NCBI GenBank assembly: GCA_038030265.1
Contig: CM075941.1
Location: 46,066,164-46,130,163, forward strand
Reading direction: 5' to 3'
Source of the DNA: Corythucha ciliata
Lineage: Eukaryota; Arthropoda; Insecta; Hemiptera; Tingidae
DNA: 64,000 nt
Below the pieces are notes generated by a model, which saw only the letters and a list, made by a program, of their open reading frames with translations, was not told where the DNA came from and did no database searches. Made by a program: the position numbers and the translations under genes. Within the stretch, counting starts at the first letter, position 1, and each line of letters begins with the position of its first letter. Shown one piece after another: positions 43,312 through 53,673 of the stretch.

Positions 43312-44136
43312 CTAATTAATCAAAGGATCATCCCCACCACCCTGGACATCACCTGCGCAACCTTGAATCGGCTCTTCGTCAATATCGTCGAAGGCCTCGT
43401 CATCAGCCTGATCTACGATGGTAACTTCATCGTCATCAACTTCGACGTAATCGGCGATAGCATCGTCGTGCAAATAGTCTGGGTCACCGTCACCGCCGGC
43501 GAATTCTTCATTTAGAACGCTTAGGAACCATTCTGGGAATCTGTGAAACGAAATTTGTTTGAAGATGAGTGACGACGGTGGTGTGGTGTGGTGTGGTTGA
43601 AGATGAGTGACGACGGTGGTGTGGTGGGGGGGGGCGTGGTGATGAGATTTTTACCTGAAGTCAGGAGGATCATCCTCTAATTCGTCGCTAATTGCCGCCT
43701 CGAAGGTTGAAGACGACTGTGTAGTCGGAAGGTACGCCCTGACGGTAATCGCGGACAAAAGTAGCGACATGTCCACTTCATCGTCACCTCCCTGATGACC
43801 TTGCGAAGCGACAACGTCGACCCCACTGCTGCTGGTGTACGGTTGGTTTGAATCTGTCACCGAACTCGTTGTGTCAACATTGGACACTGGGTCGTCGTCC
43901 GACGAGTCGACAGCGGCGGAAGCGCGGTCAACGACTTCTTCCCTTCTTTCTTCTTCCCCACGTTCAAGATCAACTTCGTCTTCTTCAGCGTCACCAATCT
44001 CTTCCTCCTCCTCCTCCTCTTCCAGGAGATTCTCCTCCATGTTGTTTCCCTCACCGTCTCGATTATTATTCGCGACGTCGCCATTTTCCACGTTTTCATG
44101 AAACACGACAACGTCAGCCACGACTCCAACAACATT
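43312..44136 (-). CDS. Acidic C-terminal exons, probably of HEN1
   Basis: Two exons join in phase: 43655-44136 (acceptor TTTCAG, phase 0, ends AG|GTAAAA) and 43312-43540 (ends at TAG). Together they encode 236 residues without an internal start of their own. The first begins NVVGVVADVVVFHENVENGD, then an ANNNRDGEGNN segment, then a run of Glu. The second is Asp-rich (DYVEVDDDEVTIVDQADDEA). The preceding minus-strand exon with a free phase-0 donor is HEN1 48138-48861, and the composition fits its acidic extension. I infer that these are the last HEN1 exons. A separate acidic protein whose 5' exons I missed remains possible. Confidence 0.62.
43541..43654 (-). other. Short intron with a tandem duplication
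   Basis: This 114-bp GT-AG intron contains a direct duplication of about 40 bp (GAAGATGAGTGACGACGGTG twice, at about 43561 and 43600) and a GTGGT microsatellite. Confidence 0.7.
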
Positions 44137-45614
44137 CTGAAACAGAAGATTGGACTAATTTTGAGGACGAGCCCGAACGAATTCGTTTGATTCAACAGAA
44201 CTGAGAATCTTAATTTTTTGTTTAGTAAAAATGACGCCTACCGACCGTCGCCTCATTATCTCAGAGCCACTCGCACGGAGCGATTTCTTTGTTCCACAGG
44301 AAATTTTTCGTTAGCCTCACATTTTTAAAAATGAACACTATCTTCTATTTCCACATGCTCCAAGAAAATTAACAAGTACAACATTCTCCCAAAAATCAAA
44401 ATCACTCTACACCGTATTGCCGAGAGAAGGAATTTATTTATAAAATTTACCTATTAATCAAGTCAGAAATCATCAATTGATCAATTTTAATCAAAAATCA
44501 GTCTCACGTGAATGAATTCGGGGTATGCTCAGGACAAGGGGTGCGAGTGAGAGGCGAAAACAATGGGCGTAAAGTCTAATGACTTTATCGGGGTGTGGAA
44601 AATGACTTCAGGTGCCTTAAAAATACCAGCTAAACTGACGATTCGCGCCATGAAAATGTTTGAACTGACTACTTCTACCCTGATAATGGCAAAACCGTGC
44701 ATTCACGCTCTAGTAATGGCCAAATAGACCAATCCACACACCATTGTAAATGGCCAAACTGAAAAATTCGTCCCCTAAAATAGCCAAACGACCTAAAAAT
44801 TTTAATTTTCAAATTGTTTCGCTCTAAAAAAGGTCAAGCTGATCATTCGCGCCCTTTGGAAAGCGTTTCGCCCCTTGAAAGTGGCTAAACTGCGCCCAAA
44901 ATATGATCAAAGTATCAAATTCACGCCCTAAAAGTGGCTACCGGCAGTATATTGATACTTCTCATCCTCAAAAATGACTGACCTGACAGATTCGCACCTC
45001 GAAAAGGCTTAAAAACTGACCCAGAAATAGCAAAAACGAACCACTCATGCTCCAGAAATGGGCCAAAATTGACCATTGTGCCATAAAAGTGGCGGAACTG
45101 ATGATTCGTGTTCTAACGATCACCAAATTGACTATTCACGCATTAAACATTGTAAACATAGTCATTGTCGGTAATTCGGGTTTATAACTATGGATTTTCC
45201 AAGCCCCTCCCCCGAAAACTGTCAATTTCGTTCTAGGAACTGTCAATTTCGTCTTTAAACTGTCAATTTCGCCCCAGGAACTGACCGTTTTGACTTGGAA
45301 ACTGTCAATTTCCTCCTACATAACAAAAGATCCCAAACCCAGGGAGTAGTATCAGCCAATTCGGGCTCAGACCACGAGGTGGTTTTTAAGCCCCTTCACC
45401 GGAAAACGTCGAGTATTAAAAACTGTTAATTTCATCCTTGAAAAATGTCAATTTTGTCCTGTAAACAGTCAATTTCGTTCTTGAAACTGTCAATTCCGTC
45501 TTATAAATGTCAATTTCTTCATTCAAAACTGTAAATTTTGTCATTCAATACTGTAAATTTTGTCGACGTTCAAAACTATCAATTTCGTCACGGAAACTGT
45601 CAATTTCGTCCTGC
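44137..45614. repeat. Family D then family C array in HEN1 intron
   Basis: 44137-44570 holds unclassified AT-rich text. Family D forward runs at about 44580-45180. A linker with 'ggtaattcgggtttataactatggattttcc', shared with 26500-26530, leads into family C reverse (about 45210-45610). The conserved order and linker identify this as another copy of the larger D-C unit. Confidence 0.72.
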
Positions 45615-45633
45615 CCCCCCCCCCTATTCTGTA

Positions 45634-45721
45634 ACTCTTAACGCGTGAGTTAGCGAAATAAGCGATGTGAATAATTGAAATAAATCAGCTGAGAAATTTG
45701 GCTCACGCACGCGTTATGAGT
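45634..45721. mobile_element. 88-bp MITE with TA target duplication
   Basis: The insert begins ACTCTTAACGCGTGAG and ends CACGCGTTATGAGT-like (GCACGCGTTATGAGT), giving inverted ends. TA flanks both sides (45632-45633 and 45722-45723). The matching right arm of the host reads through with only TA-A at this point, which proves an insertion. A TA duplication suggests a Tc1/mariner-type mobiliser. Confidence 0.8.
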
Positions 45722-45810
45722 TATAGTCCGGGAGCCCACACCGTATGGAAAATCTGGGTCATTTGATCCTGTCAGCCACCTGCGCAGGACGTTTTTTATG
45801 GTCTAGGAGA

Positions 45811-47283
45811 TAGGGGCGTAGCCAGCCCGTGATCAAGGGGTGGGCAGCCAGCTAGGCACGTATCCACAGTTGAGGGGCGGGGGGGGGGGGTGCGCACGTC
45901 ATGAGAAAAAGTTCTCGTTCGCGGATGAAATCTAGAAAAGGACATTTTGCGGCCAAGACTGTGAAAAAACACCCGCGGAGAAAACACGCCAATTTGCAGT
46001 TTCGCGATGCAAAGTCTGGGGCGGAATTAAGAAAATGCGCTAATTCACGGTTTATAGAACTCTTTTCACAGCTAAAATTGAAAAAATAAATTGCTTGTTC
46101 AATGTAGAATAATTTGGGGAATTTTTTTAAAAAATTCAATGGGAAAAATCACTCATTTGCGGCTGGAATTGAGGAAAAGCGACAATTCACGGCTAAAATT
46201 AAGAAATGGAGCTCATTCACGCAGGTAAAATTGAGAGAAGGCGGCAGTTCGTGGTTTCTCAAACATCGGTGAAAACATTGCGAGCAAGAGCTAATTGACC
46301 GTTTTTATACATATAAATGGCAAGTTTGAGGGTGAAATTGAGAAAGAGCGTGACTTAGCGCATACATTTTTGAAAAAAGTGCTTATTCACGGCAAACATT
46401 ACGGAAACTTATTCGTTCGCCCGTGAAATTGATGAAAATACCCATTTAAAGGTTTCGCGATGCCACGTCCGGGTCAAAATTAACGAAATTCGCTCTCACG
46501 CGGGTTATGTGAACCTTTTCACTGCTTAAATTTGAAGGGAGAAAAAATGTCTCAAGGCAGAATTAGGAAAAAGCACTAATTTGCGGCTAGAATTCAGGGA
46601 AAACGAATTGGCGAAATTGTCACCGTTTGTTGTTGATTGGTGGAATTCTCGTGGCTAAAATTGAGAAATAGCGCTCATCACTGGCGAAAATATCAGATGC
46701 ACCATTGCCTTTTAACAGGCTTATAACAGGATCTGGAGGTTAGAATCGCGTCAATTCGCGGTCAACGGAGACTAAAGCACAGAAACGGCCACTATCCGTC
46801 AAAAAATAAATATCCGCTCGAAAACTGTCGTTTGTAGCCTTCTATTTCGGATTTTATGTCGAAAACCTGAAACTCCCCCCCCCCCGGAAAGTGATACTTT
46901 TGCATTTCCTCTCCCACCATAAGTTTGGATGGCACAGAGGGGTAAATACGATTTGAGCTAACCAAAAACACACGAAAATTGCGCGTCGAACCTGCGAAAA
47001 TGTGATTTTAGGGTGAAAAATCGGTTTCCAAGCTAAGCCGACCCTTGAAATCCGTTTGTCAGCAACAAACACAGGCGAATTTTTTATTTTTTGTGAAACC
47101 GATAAGCGAAAATGTGTTGTTTTTTTTTAGTGAGAAAAATCCGCAAAATTGGTTTTATGGAGAGGAATACAAGAAAGCCAGATCTGGGATTTTTGGGGGG
47201 GGGCAGCTGCCCCATGAAATCTGCGCTCTTGATTCTAGGGGAGGGCAGCTGCCCACCCCTGCCCCCCGCTGGCTACGCCCATA
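45811..47283 (-). mobile_element. Complete non-autonomous hAT-like element, family A interior
   Basis: The element starts TAGGGGCGTAGCCAGC and ends GCTGGCTACGCCCATA, a 16-bp inverted pair with one mismatch. CTAGGAGA flanks both sides (45803-45810 and 47284-47291). The host's opposite arm keeps a single CTAGGAGA, confirming it as an 8-bp target duplication. The interior has GC-rich subterminal blocks with G or C tracts, a family A array (forward on the plus strand) and the 'gacataaaatccgaaatag' block in inverse sense. There is no transposase. Relatives are 34253-35465 and 61598-62967. Confidence 0.93.
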
Positions 47284-47775
47284 CTAGGAGATGACACTTC
47301 TGAGACCGCCAGAAATTGTCCGTGGGACAGGGGCTCACAGCAGACAAACACACCTTTGGACTTCTTGAAAACGGCTGGCAAGTGTAAAAATTGGTTCTTC
47401 GCCAGCAATAAACTAGAAAACCACCACCGCTATTCGATTTCGACTAAAGCCCTGGCTACTAATGAGATTCGAAATTTCACATTTTCTACAGTTCGCTGAT
47501 GGCGCTATCTACAACATAATTGGACGGCGTTGTTAGTTCCATAACGTACTGGTCGTGTGGAATGACTTTTTACTCTCGCCAGTCGTTTTCAAAGCACCAA
47601 AAGGTGTATTTGTCAACAGCTAGCTCTGCTGTGAGCCCCTGTCCCACGGAAAATTTCTGGCGATCGCAGAACTGTCATCTCCTAGATCATAAAAAACGTT
47701 CTGCGCAGGTGCCAGACACGATCAAATGACCCGGGTTTTTCATACTGTGGGCTCCCGGACTATTACAGAATAGGG

Positions 47776-48137
47776 GGGACTGGAAACTTATCAATTCGAA
47801 CAATTCCCTCCAAAATTAGTGTCAATGTTTTCTTAGAAAATTCCAAAGTGGCTTGGAAACTGATTATTCCAGTGAAAAATTTGAAATTGGAGCTCCAATG
47901 AATAGAAAAATCGGTGATTTTGCCGGGAGAAGTCGGCAAAATTTGTGATTCGAGCCTGCAACTGACGAATTCCAAACGATATAAGTGGATTTTACACCAC
48001 TGGGCGATTCTGGGCCCCTAAAAATCTGCGATTGGAAAATTCCCAGGGCTCATTCGACTGAAAAAATGTCGATTTCTAGACTTTCTTTGGGTGGGGGGGG
48101 GGGTGTATAGATTCATAAAAAAGTTATTAAACTGCAC
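47776..48137. other. HEN1 intron end next to exon 7 donor side
   Basis: A few degenerate units ('ttggaaactgattattccagtgaaaaa', also near 52715) and a G11 tract at 48092 occupy the stretch before the HEN1 exon boundary at 48138. No gene is seen. Confidence 0.5.
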
Positions 48138-50276
48138 CTCCAGTTGTTGTTCATCCCCTGACAACGATGCATCGTCACCGTCAAAACTCGACTCACTCTC
48201 GGAAATGATCTCGTCCACTTGCTCAGGCGTCAAGTCGGTGTCCATGTCAAAACAGGACGAATTCGGGTAACCGCTGTCGACCGCCTTGCTCTGACTACAG
48301 CTATCCTCGAGGCGGAGGCCGACGGTATCGGGGACACTGGCAAAACTGCTGGCTAGAAGGTCGCAGTGGTCGTCATTATTGGCACAGTTTATATCACAGT
48401 TTCGTTCGCTTTTGTCCATGTTTAAACTAAATCTAAACAACTTGTTTCGACTCCTGTTCGGGGTCAATTGTTCAAGGGAAAGACACTTTGGGATCGCAAT
48501 TGTGTCAGCGCTGAAATCGCTGTTTATATTCAACGGAGTGTCTTTGGTTTTAGAAGGCGTTTCAAGGGCTTCTTCTCGGCTTAGTCTCGATTTCACTTCA
48601 CCGTCAACAGCATCGACACTATTGAGAATGGCGCTACAACCTGCTTCATCTTTGTCTCGTTCCGGGTCAGTGCCCCAACATTCAAACTCGCTGTCCGCAT
48701 TTTCTTGCCTCTCATAGTCATCGCCCCAGTTGTCTCCCCTCACCCAGTCATCCTGCTCTTCTGAACCAGAGTCTGAAAACTCCGCCTCGAATGTTTCATC
48801 CAATACCAAGACAGTTTCCGCTCCTATTTGCTCAATGTTCCAGGAAGAGGGCAAATGTTCCCTAAAAAAAACACACAAAAAACTGTAATGGCTTGAGTGG
48901 ACGGGGTGGGGGTCATGACTGTTTCGACTCGAACCTGATTTCATCGTCAGTGCATTCACACTTTATATTCATTACACTGGCGAGAACTTTAAAAGGTACA
49001 ACAATTCTTCCATCCTCGATGTACGAATCATTTTTTGCGAATTTATCGAGGTAGTAAGTCGTGTCGTAGTTGAGTACGTCCCTTTTTATATCTTCGAGTG
49101 TTTGATACGGGAAATCAACATTCTTGACGACTTTGTACGCATCCTGTGAAATAGACAAAGGTCAAGACAGAGTCTCGGTAAGAAGGAACGAAGTATTGGG
49201 GGGGGGGGTGAAGTACAACCTCAATGAATTCATCGGAAGTGTTCGCTGCAGGCCCTTTTCTAAAGAATAACGCGAGCTGCGAACAATAGCCAAGCCCCTC
49301 AGTTCCAGGAGGGCCAGGACCCACACCTCCAATTTTCACAGCGTAGTTTGGATAGCGGGACGTTATGTTGTTCGCCCTATGAGACCATTATTTTTAGGTT
49401 ATGTTTTTTTTTTCAGGTTAGTAGCGTGAGCTAACCGACCAGCATTCGAACTGCTCCCGACTCCACTCAAATTTATGGTCATCGTGTCGGAAACCTTCAA
49501 AATTCCGAAATAATACGTTGAAATCTGAATTAGGAGTGGTGAATACGGCAACCTCTGGTTGAATGACACCAAAAATGCAGTAGGGGAGAGCCTCTAACGT
49601 GATGGGGTACAGGTGTTCTATCCTGGAAGACAAAAAATTCATGTATCAACCCCTTACCCCCTCCCACGAATTACAATTGATGCTCACAGCTCAACAGCGA
49701 CAATTAAGTCCGCTCCTTTTAGCCTGACGTCTGGAACATCCGCGCTTCCGCACAAGACTTTAACATTCAAGGGCCGTGCCCTCTTGAAAAGATAATCACT
49801 CGTCCCTAATTGAACGCAACAAGACGACTTGGTGAGTAGAGCCTCGTCGATATCGACCGCTATGTACTCTTCAGCGATCAAATTGTTCTTCAGCCAGCTG
49901 AACAGGGCTAATTCGGCACACCCTAAATCAACCACCTGCGGAATAGCCAGACCGTTAGAAACGATTTTTTTTTTTTTTTTTACAAAAAAAAAGGCAAATT
50001 CACCTTCTTGACTCCCCCGTTCAAGCTTTTCTTCTTTATAATTTCGTCAATCATGTAATAGCGTTGCGTGTACACCTGCGGACGGAAATGGATCTCCTCA
50101 CCCTTGTACACAGCGTCCGCATTGATAGTGGGTACGTCGAACATCGAGGGGTCATCATCAGCATCACAGTGACCGCCTGGTTTGCGACGGTCGATAAGAG
50201 GTCGAATTCTCAAATAAACTTGAGTTTTAAGCCAACGAATCGTCAAATCGACGAGAATGATAAACGACAGTGCCAT
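48138..50276 (-). CDS. HENMT1: HEN1 small-RNA 2'-O-methyltransferase
   Basis: HEN1 methylates the 2'-OH of the 3' nucleotide of piRNAs and Argonaute2-bound siRNAs, protecting them from decay. Six exons join in phase on the minus strand: 50004-50276, 49688-49935, 49440-49622, 49220-49376, 48935-49143 and 48138-48861 (598 codons, no stop). The SAM-binding motif VVDLGCAELALF starts exon 2. The metal-binding ELIEH spans the exon 2/3 junction, followed by VAVFTTPNSDFNVLF and the histidine of FRHDDHKFEWSREQFECW. WANNITSRYPNYAVKIGGVG and LGYCSQLALFFRK complete the domain. The last exon is a long acidic Ser/Asp-rich tail, longer than in vertebrate or fly proteins. Its free phase-0 donor (CTGGAG|GTGCAG) implies further exons, probably 44136-43312, giving about 834 aa in total. 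Confidence 0.94.
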
Positions 50277-50834
50277 GGTTCAAGTTCAAAGGAAGTTCGA
50301 CCCAGTTGCAGCGTGTACTGAGTCGGCATCATATATAGACAACAAACGTTTGAACTTACTAGATATTTGGTGCTTTATTATTTAATTTTTGAAATTTAAA
50401 AGTTAACTTATAAACTGGGAAAACAAAGCTGTACAGACCACAGAGGGAAGTAAACAAAGCCGTTATCAGATAAGCGTGAGTTTCATTTCGAACTGACATA
50501 ACCGACTGCTGCCCATAGCCCGGGTCGTGCTAAAAAAGGGTTGTTTCTTCAGGAGCATTAAAACGGTCAATTGAAACGATTATAAAGGGGGCATATGCCC
50601 CCACTCAACTAAAGGAAGCTATTTACCAACTAACCTAGAACCTAACCAAAACGTTCGTCGGCAGCAGCAATTTGCCACGTGTACTGGCCTTTTTATAAAG
50701 CTGCACAGTATAACTATACGGTGACCAGAGATCCTTCTTTTGGAAGGAAGGTACTCCTTTTCAGCTCATATGGTCCTGTCGTGGTCCTTTGCTCAAAAGG
50801 ACCATAAAAGGTACTTCTTTCAAAACAGGGTACT
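50277..50834. promoter_or_regulatory. HEN1 upstream region
   Basis: The sequence is free of the short-period repeats up to about 50700, as expected of a promoter and 5' UTR. From 50717 a segment with mutually complementary GGTCCTTT and AAAAGGACC motifs begins and runs into the gap. Confidence 0.4.
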
Positions 50835-51334
50835 NNNNNNNNNNNNNNNNNNNNNNNNNNNNNNNNNNNNNNNNNNNNNNNNNNNNNNNNNNNNNNNNNN
50901 NNNNNNNNNNNNNNNNNNNNNNNNNNNNNNNNNNNNNNNNNNNNNNNNNNNNNNNNNNNNNNNNNNNNNNNNNNNNNNNNNNNNNNNNNNNNNNNNNNNN
51001 NNNNNNNNNNNNNNNNNNNNNNNNNNNNNNNNNNNNNNNNNNNNNNNNNNNNNNNNNNNNNNNNNNNNNNNNNNNNNNNNNNNNNNNNNNNNNNNNNNNN
51101 NNNNNNNNNNNNNNNNNNNNNNNNNNNNNNNNNNNNNNNNNNNNNNNNNNNNNNNNNNNNNNNNNNNNNNNNNNNNNNNNNNNNNNNNNNNNNNNNNNNN
51201 NNNNNNNNNNNNNNNNNNNNNNNNNNNNNNNNNNNNNNNNNNNNNNNNNNNNNNNNNNNNNNNNNNNNNNNNNNNNNNNNNNNNNNNNNNNNNNNNNNNN
51301 NNNNNNNNNNNNNNNNNNNNNNNNNNNNNNNNNN
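50835..51334. other. Assembly gap of 500 N
   Basis: Exactly 500 unknown bases, which usually denotes a scaffold join of arbitrary size. The frames reported across it are meaningless. The left flank (50717-50834) is rich in AAGGTAC and GGTCCTTT motifs that can pair, which may explain why assembly failed. Confidence 0.98.
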
Positions 51335-52150
51335 AATGTATAGTATAATATACGTACTTTTCAGGTACATTGCCTGGCCTAGTGAGTGCTTTGATTGCAT
51401 GCAGAATTATTTCTATACAAACTTTAATCAATATATTTCACAGAAATAAAACAAAAAAGCAGAAATTTCAATCAGCTCTGTTCTCGGCCCATGCAGAGCA
51501 GTACACTTGATTATCCTTGCGTGTGAAATTCAAAAAACAAGATATGACCTGAACGCAAAACGAAAACGAAAAAAAAGAACGAAAAAGAACCAAGCGTTAT
51601 TGGTTCCTTTCTGTTGATCTGAAAAGTTATGAAGTAACCAATAACCAGTGGTTACTTTTTTTTCGACTCATTAATGTAGTGATTGACGTTTTGTAGGAAG
51701 GACCCAGTCCAATCTGGCTCCTTCATGGTGTATGAGAAAACCCCGTATAACGTCCAAAGAGAGCATTATACGATGTTGTTTCCATTCTCAGAAATAACTA
51801 CTGTTTCAGTTCCTATGGTTTTTTCAAATTATATTTCTAGCGGTAGAATTAGAATGTTATCGTAGGACGTAGGCTTGGTTCCTTCTTCCTTTCAAATGAA
51901 AGACAGTGACCAACCTATCCGTATCCTGTCTGCTGGGCTATTTATTAACTCATTTCCATGATTTGGTGGGTAGGTTCCTTCATGACACGTGCCCTCCTAG
52001 GTCCAGTTGAGCCTTACAAATAAAATTAAGCGTGGTTTTTCTCTATTTATGAACACAACGTAGGCTTTAGTTGGTGCGTAGCCCTTCAGCACAATCGCTA
52101 ATAATCCATTATATTTATACATTATTTACACGGGGTTTTCTTAACTGTCT
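51335..52150. other. Unclassified stretch after the gap
   Basis: Scattered GGTTCCTT/AAGGAACC-type motifs (about 51595-51660 and 51880-51970) echo the left flank of the gap, so a single element may span it. The open frame at 51683-51865 has no recognisable domain. No gene is supported. Confidence 0.4.
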
Positions 52151-53035
52151 ATTGGGAACCGTCAATTTCGTCTTACAAATGTCAATTTCGTCCTTGGAAC
52201 TGTTAATTTCGTCATGGAAATGTCAATTTCGTCATTCAAGACAGTCAATTTTGTCTCATAACCCATAGATTTTGTCCTCTAAACTGTCAAGTTCGTCCTT
52301 GAAACTGTCAATTTCGTCCTGGAAATATCAATTTCGTAATTCAAAACTGTCAATTTCGTCATTCAAAACTGTAAATGTTGTCAAAACTGTCAATTTCGTC
52401 CCGGAAACTATCAATGATATTTTTCCCGGAAACAGTCTATTTCGTTCGAGAAACAGTCAATTTCATCCTGAGAACTGTCAATTTTGTCCTATAAACTGTC
52501 AATTTCGTGCTAGAAACTGTCGATTTCGTCTTATAAACTGTAAATTCGTTCAAGAAACTGTAAATTTCGTCCTGGAAACTGTCAATTTCGTCGCATAAAC
52601 TGTTAATTTCGACAGCCGATTTCACCCTTGGAATTGTCGATTTTGACTTTCAAAACTGTCAAACTATCAATTCTCTCCTACAGTACCTTCTATTTTATTT
52701 TTTCGTAGAGTCTTGGAAACTGATTATTCCAGTGAAAAAGTTGACATTAAGCCTGATGCATTTTGCCCTACAAACCATCAATTTTGTCCTGGAAACTGTC
52801 AATTTCGTCCTATAAACAGTACGTTTACGAAACAGACACTTTGATCCTGAGAACTGTCAAGTTTGTCCTATAAACTGTCAATTTCGTCCTAGGAACTGTC
52901 AATTTTGTCTTATAAACTGTAAATTCGTCCAAGAAAATGTAAATTCGTTTAAGAAATTGTAAATTTCGTCCTGGAAACTGTCAACTTCGTCCTTGAAACT
53001 GTCAATTTCATCGTATAATCCACATGCATATGCAC
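52150..53035 (-). repeat. Family C array, reverse orientation
   Basis: About thirty-five monomers with the core AACTGTCAATTTCGTCC, period about 22-25 bp, run with an internal break near 52690-52790. This is the least diverged family C block in the window. Several adjacent units are nearly identical. Confidence 0.85.
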
Positions 53036-53673
53036 ATGATACAAAATGCTATTTTAATCTTGATTAGTTGTTGATCGGCGTTGGTGAAAACGGGCCTTAA
53101 TTTGGACCGTGAAATTGGTTTCTTGTAGGTCGAAAACCCACAAAATTGATTTTGATTACCCAAACCCTCAAAATTTATATTGCAAGAGCCAAACACACAA
53201 AATTAAGTTTTTCCAACGACTGAACCCAGTAAATTTTTTTTTTGTGTAGCTTAAACCAGCTAAATTGATTTTTTGAAGAGACAAACCCATAAAATTGTTG
53301 TTTATTGAGTCAAATAACCCACGAAATTGGTGTTTTGAGTATGCCACGTTCCTAGAATTCTGTTGCTTGAAGATACAAACCCTCAAGATTGGTTTTTTGA
53401 AGTGCCAAACCCGTGAAGTCGGTTCAATTCAGAGGCAATCCTCGAAAATGGGGTTTTCAGGGGTCAGACCCGTGAATGCAGTTTTTAAAAAGCCGAACCA
53501 GCAAAGCATAGTCAAACCTTCAAATTTTTTTTTTTTTTTTTCAACGATTAAACCCCACGAAATCGGTTTCTTGAAGAGCCATTCTCGTGAAGTTGATTCT
53601 CTCCGGAACATCCCCCCCCCCCAACCAACCCCATCTTTGATCGTACATCATATTTGGCTTCAAATACAGAAAC

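Larger units (their letters stand above)
45615..47775. mobile_element. Long-TIR DNA element hosting two insertions
   Basis: The ends are inverted copies reading TATTCTGTAA then TAGTCCGGGAGCCCAC. They continue in inverted order through 'gtcatttgatc', 'cacctgcgcag', 'acgttttttatg', the 'gacaggggctcac' block and 'ttgaaaacg(g/a)ctggc', giving arms of about 250 bp. The left arm is interrupted by an 88-bp MITE (45634-45721) and by the 1473-bp hAT-like element (45811-47283). The right arm shows the uninterrupted sequence. After subtraction the host is about 600 bp. C and G tracts adjoin both ends. It lies in the large HEN1 intron. Confidence 0.82.

Noticed and set aside
43835..44204. Plus-strand open frames opposite the acidic exon
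   Set aside because: They are Ser/Arg/Pro-rich mirror images of Glu/Asp codons and have no independent support.
50714..51431. Long open frames across the N run
   Set aside because: They consist almost entirely of unknown bases.
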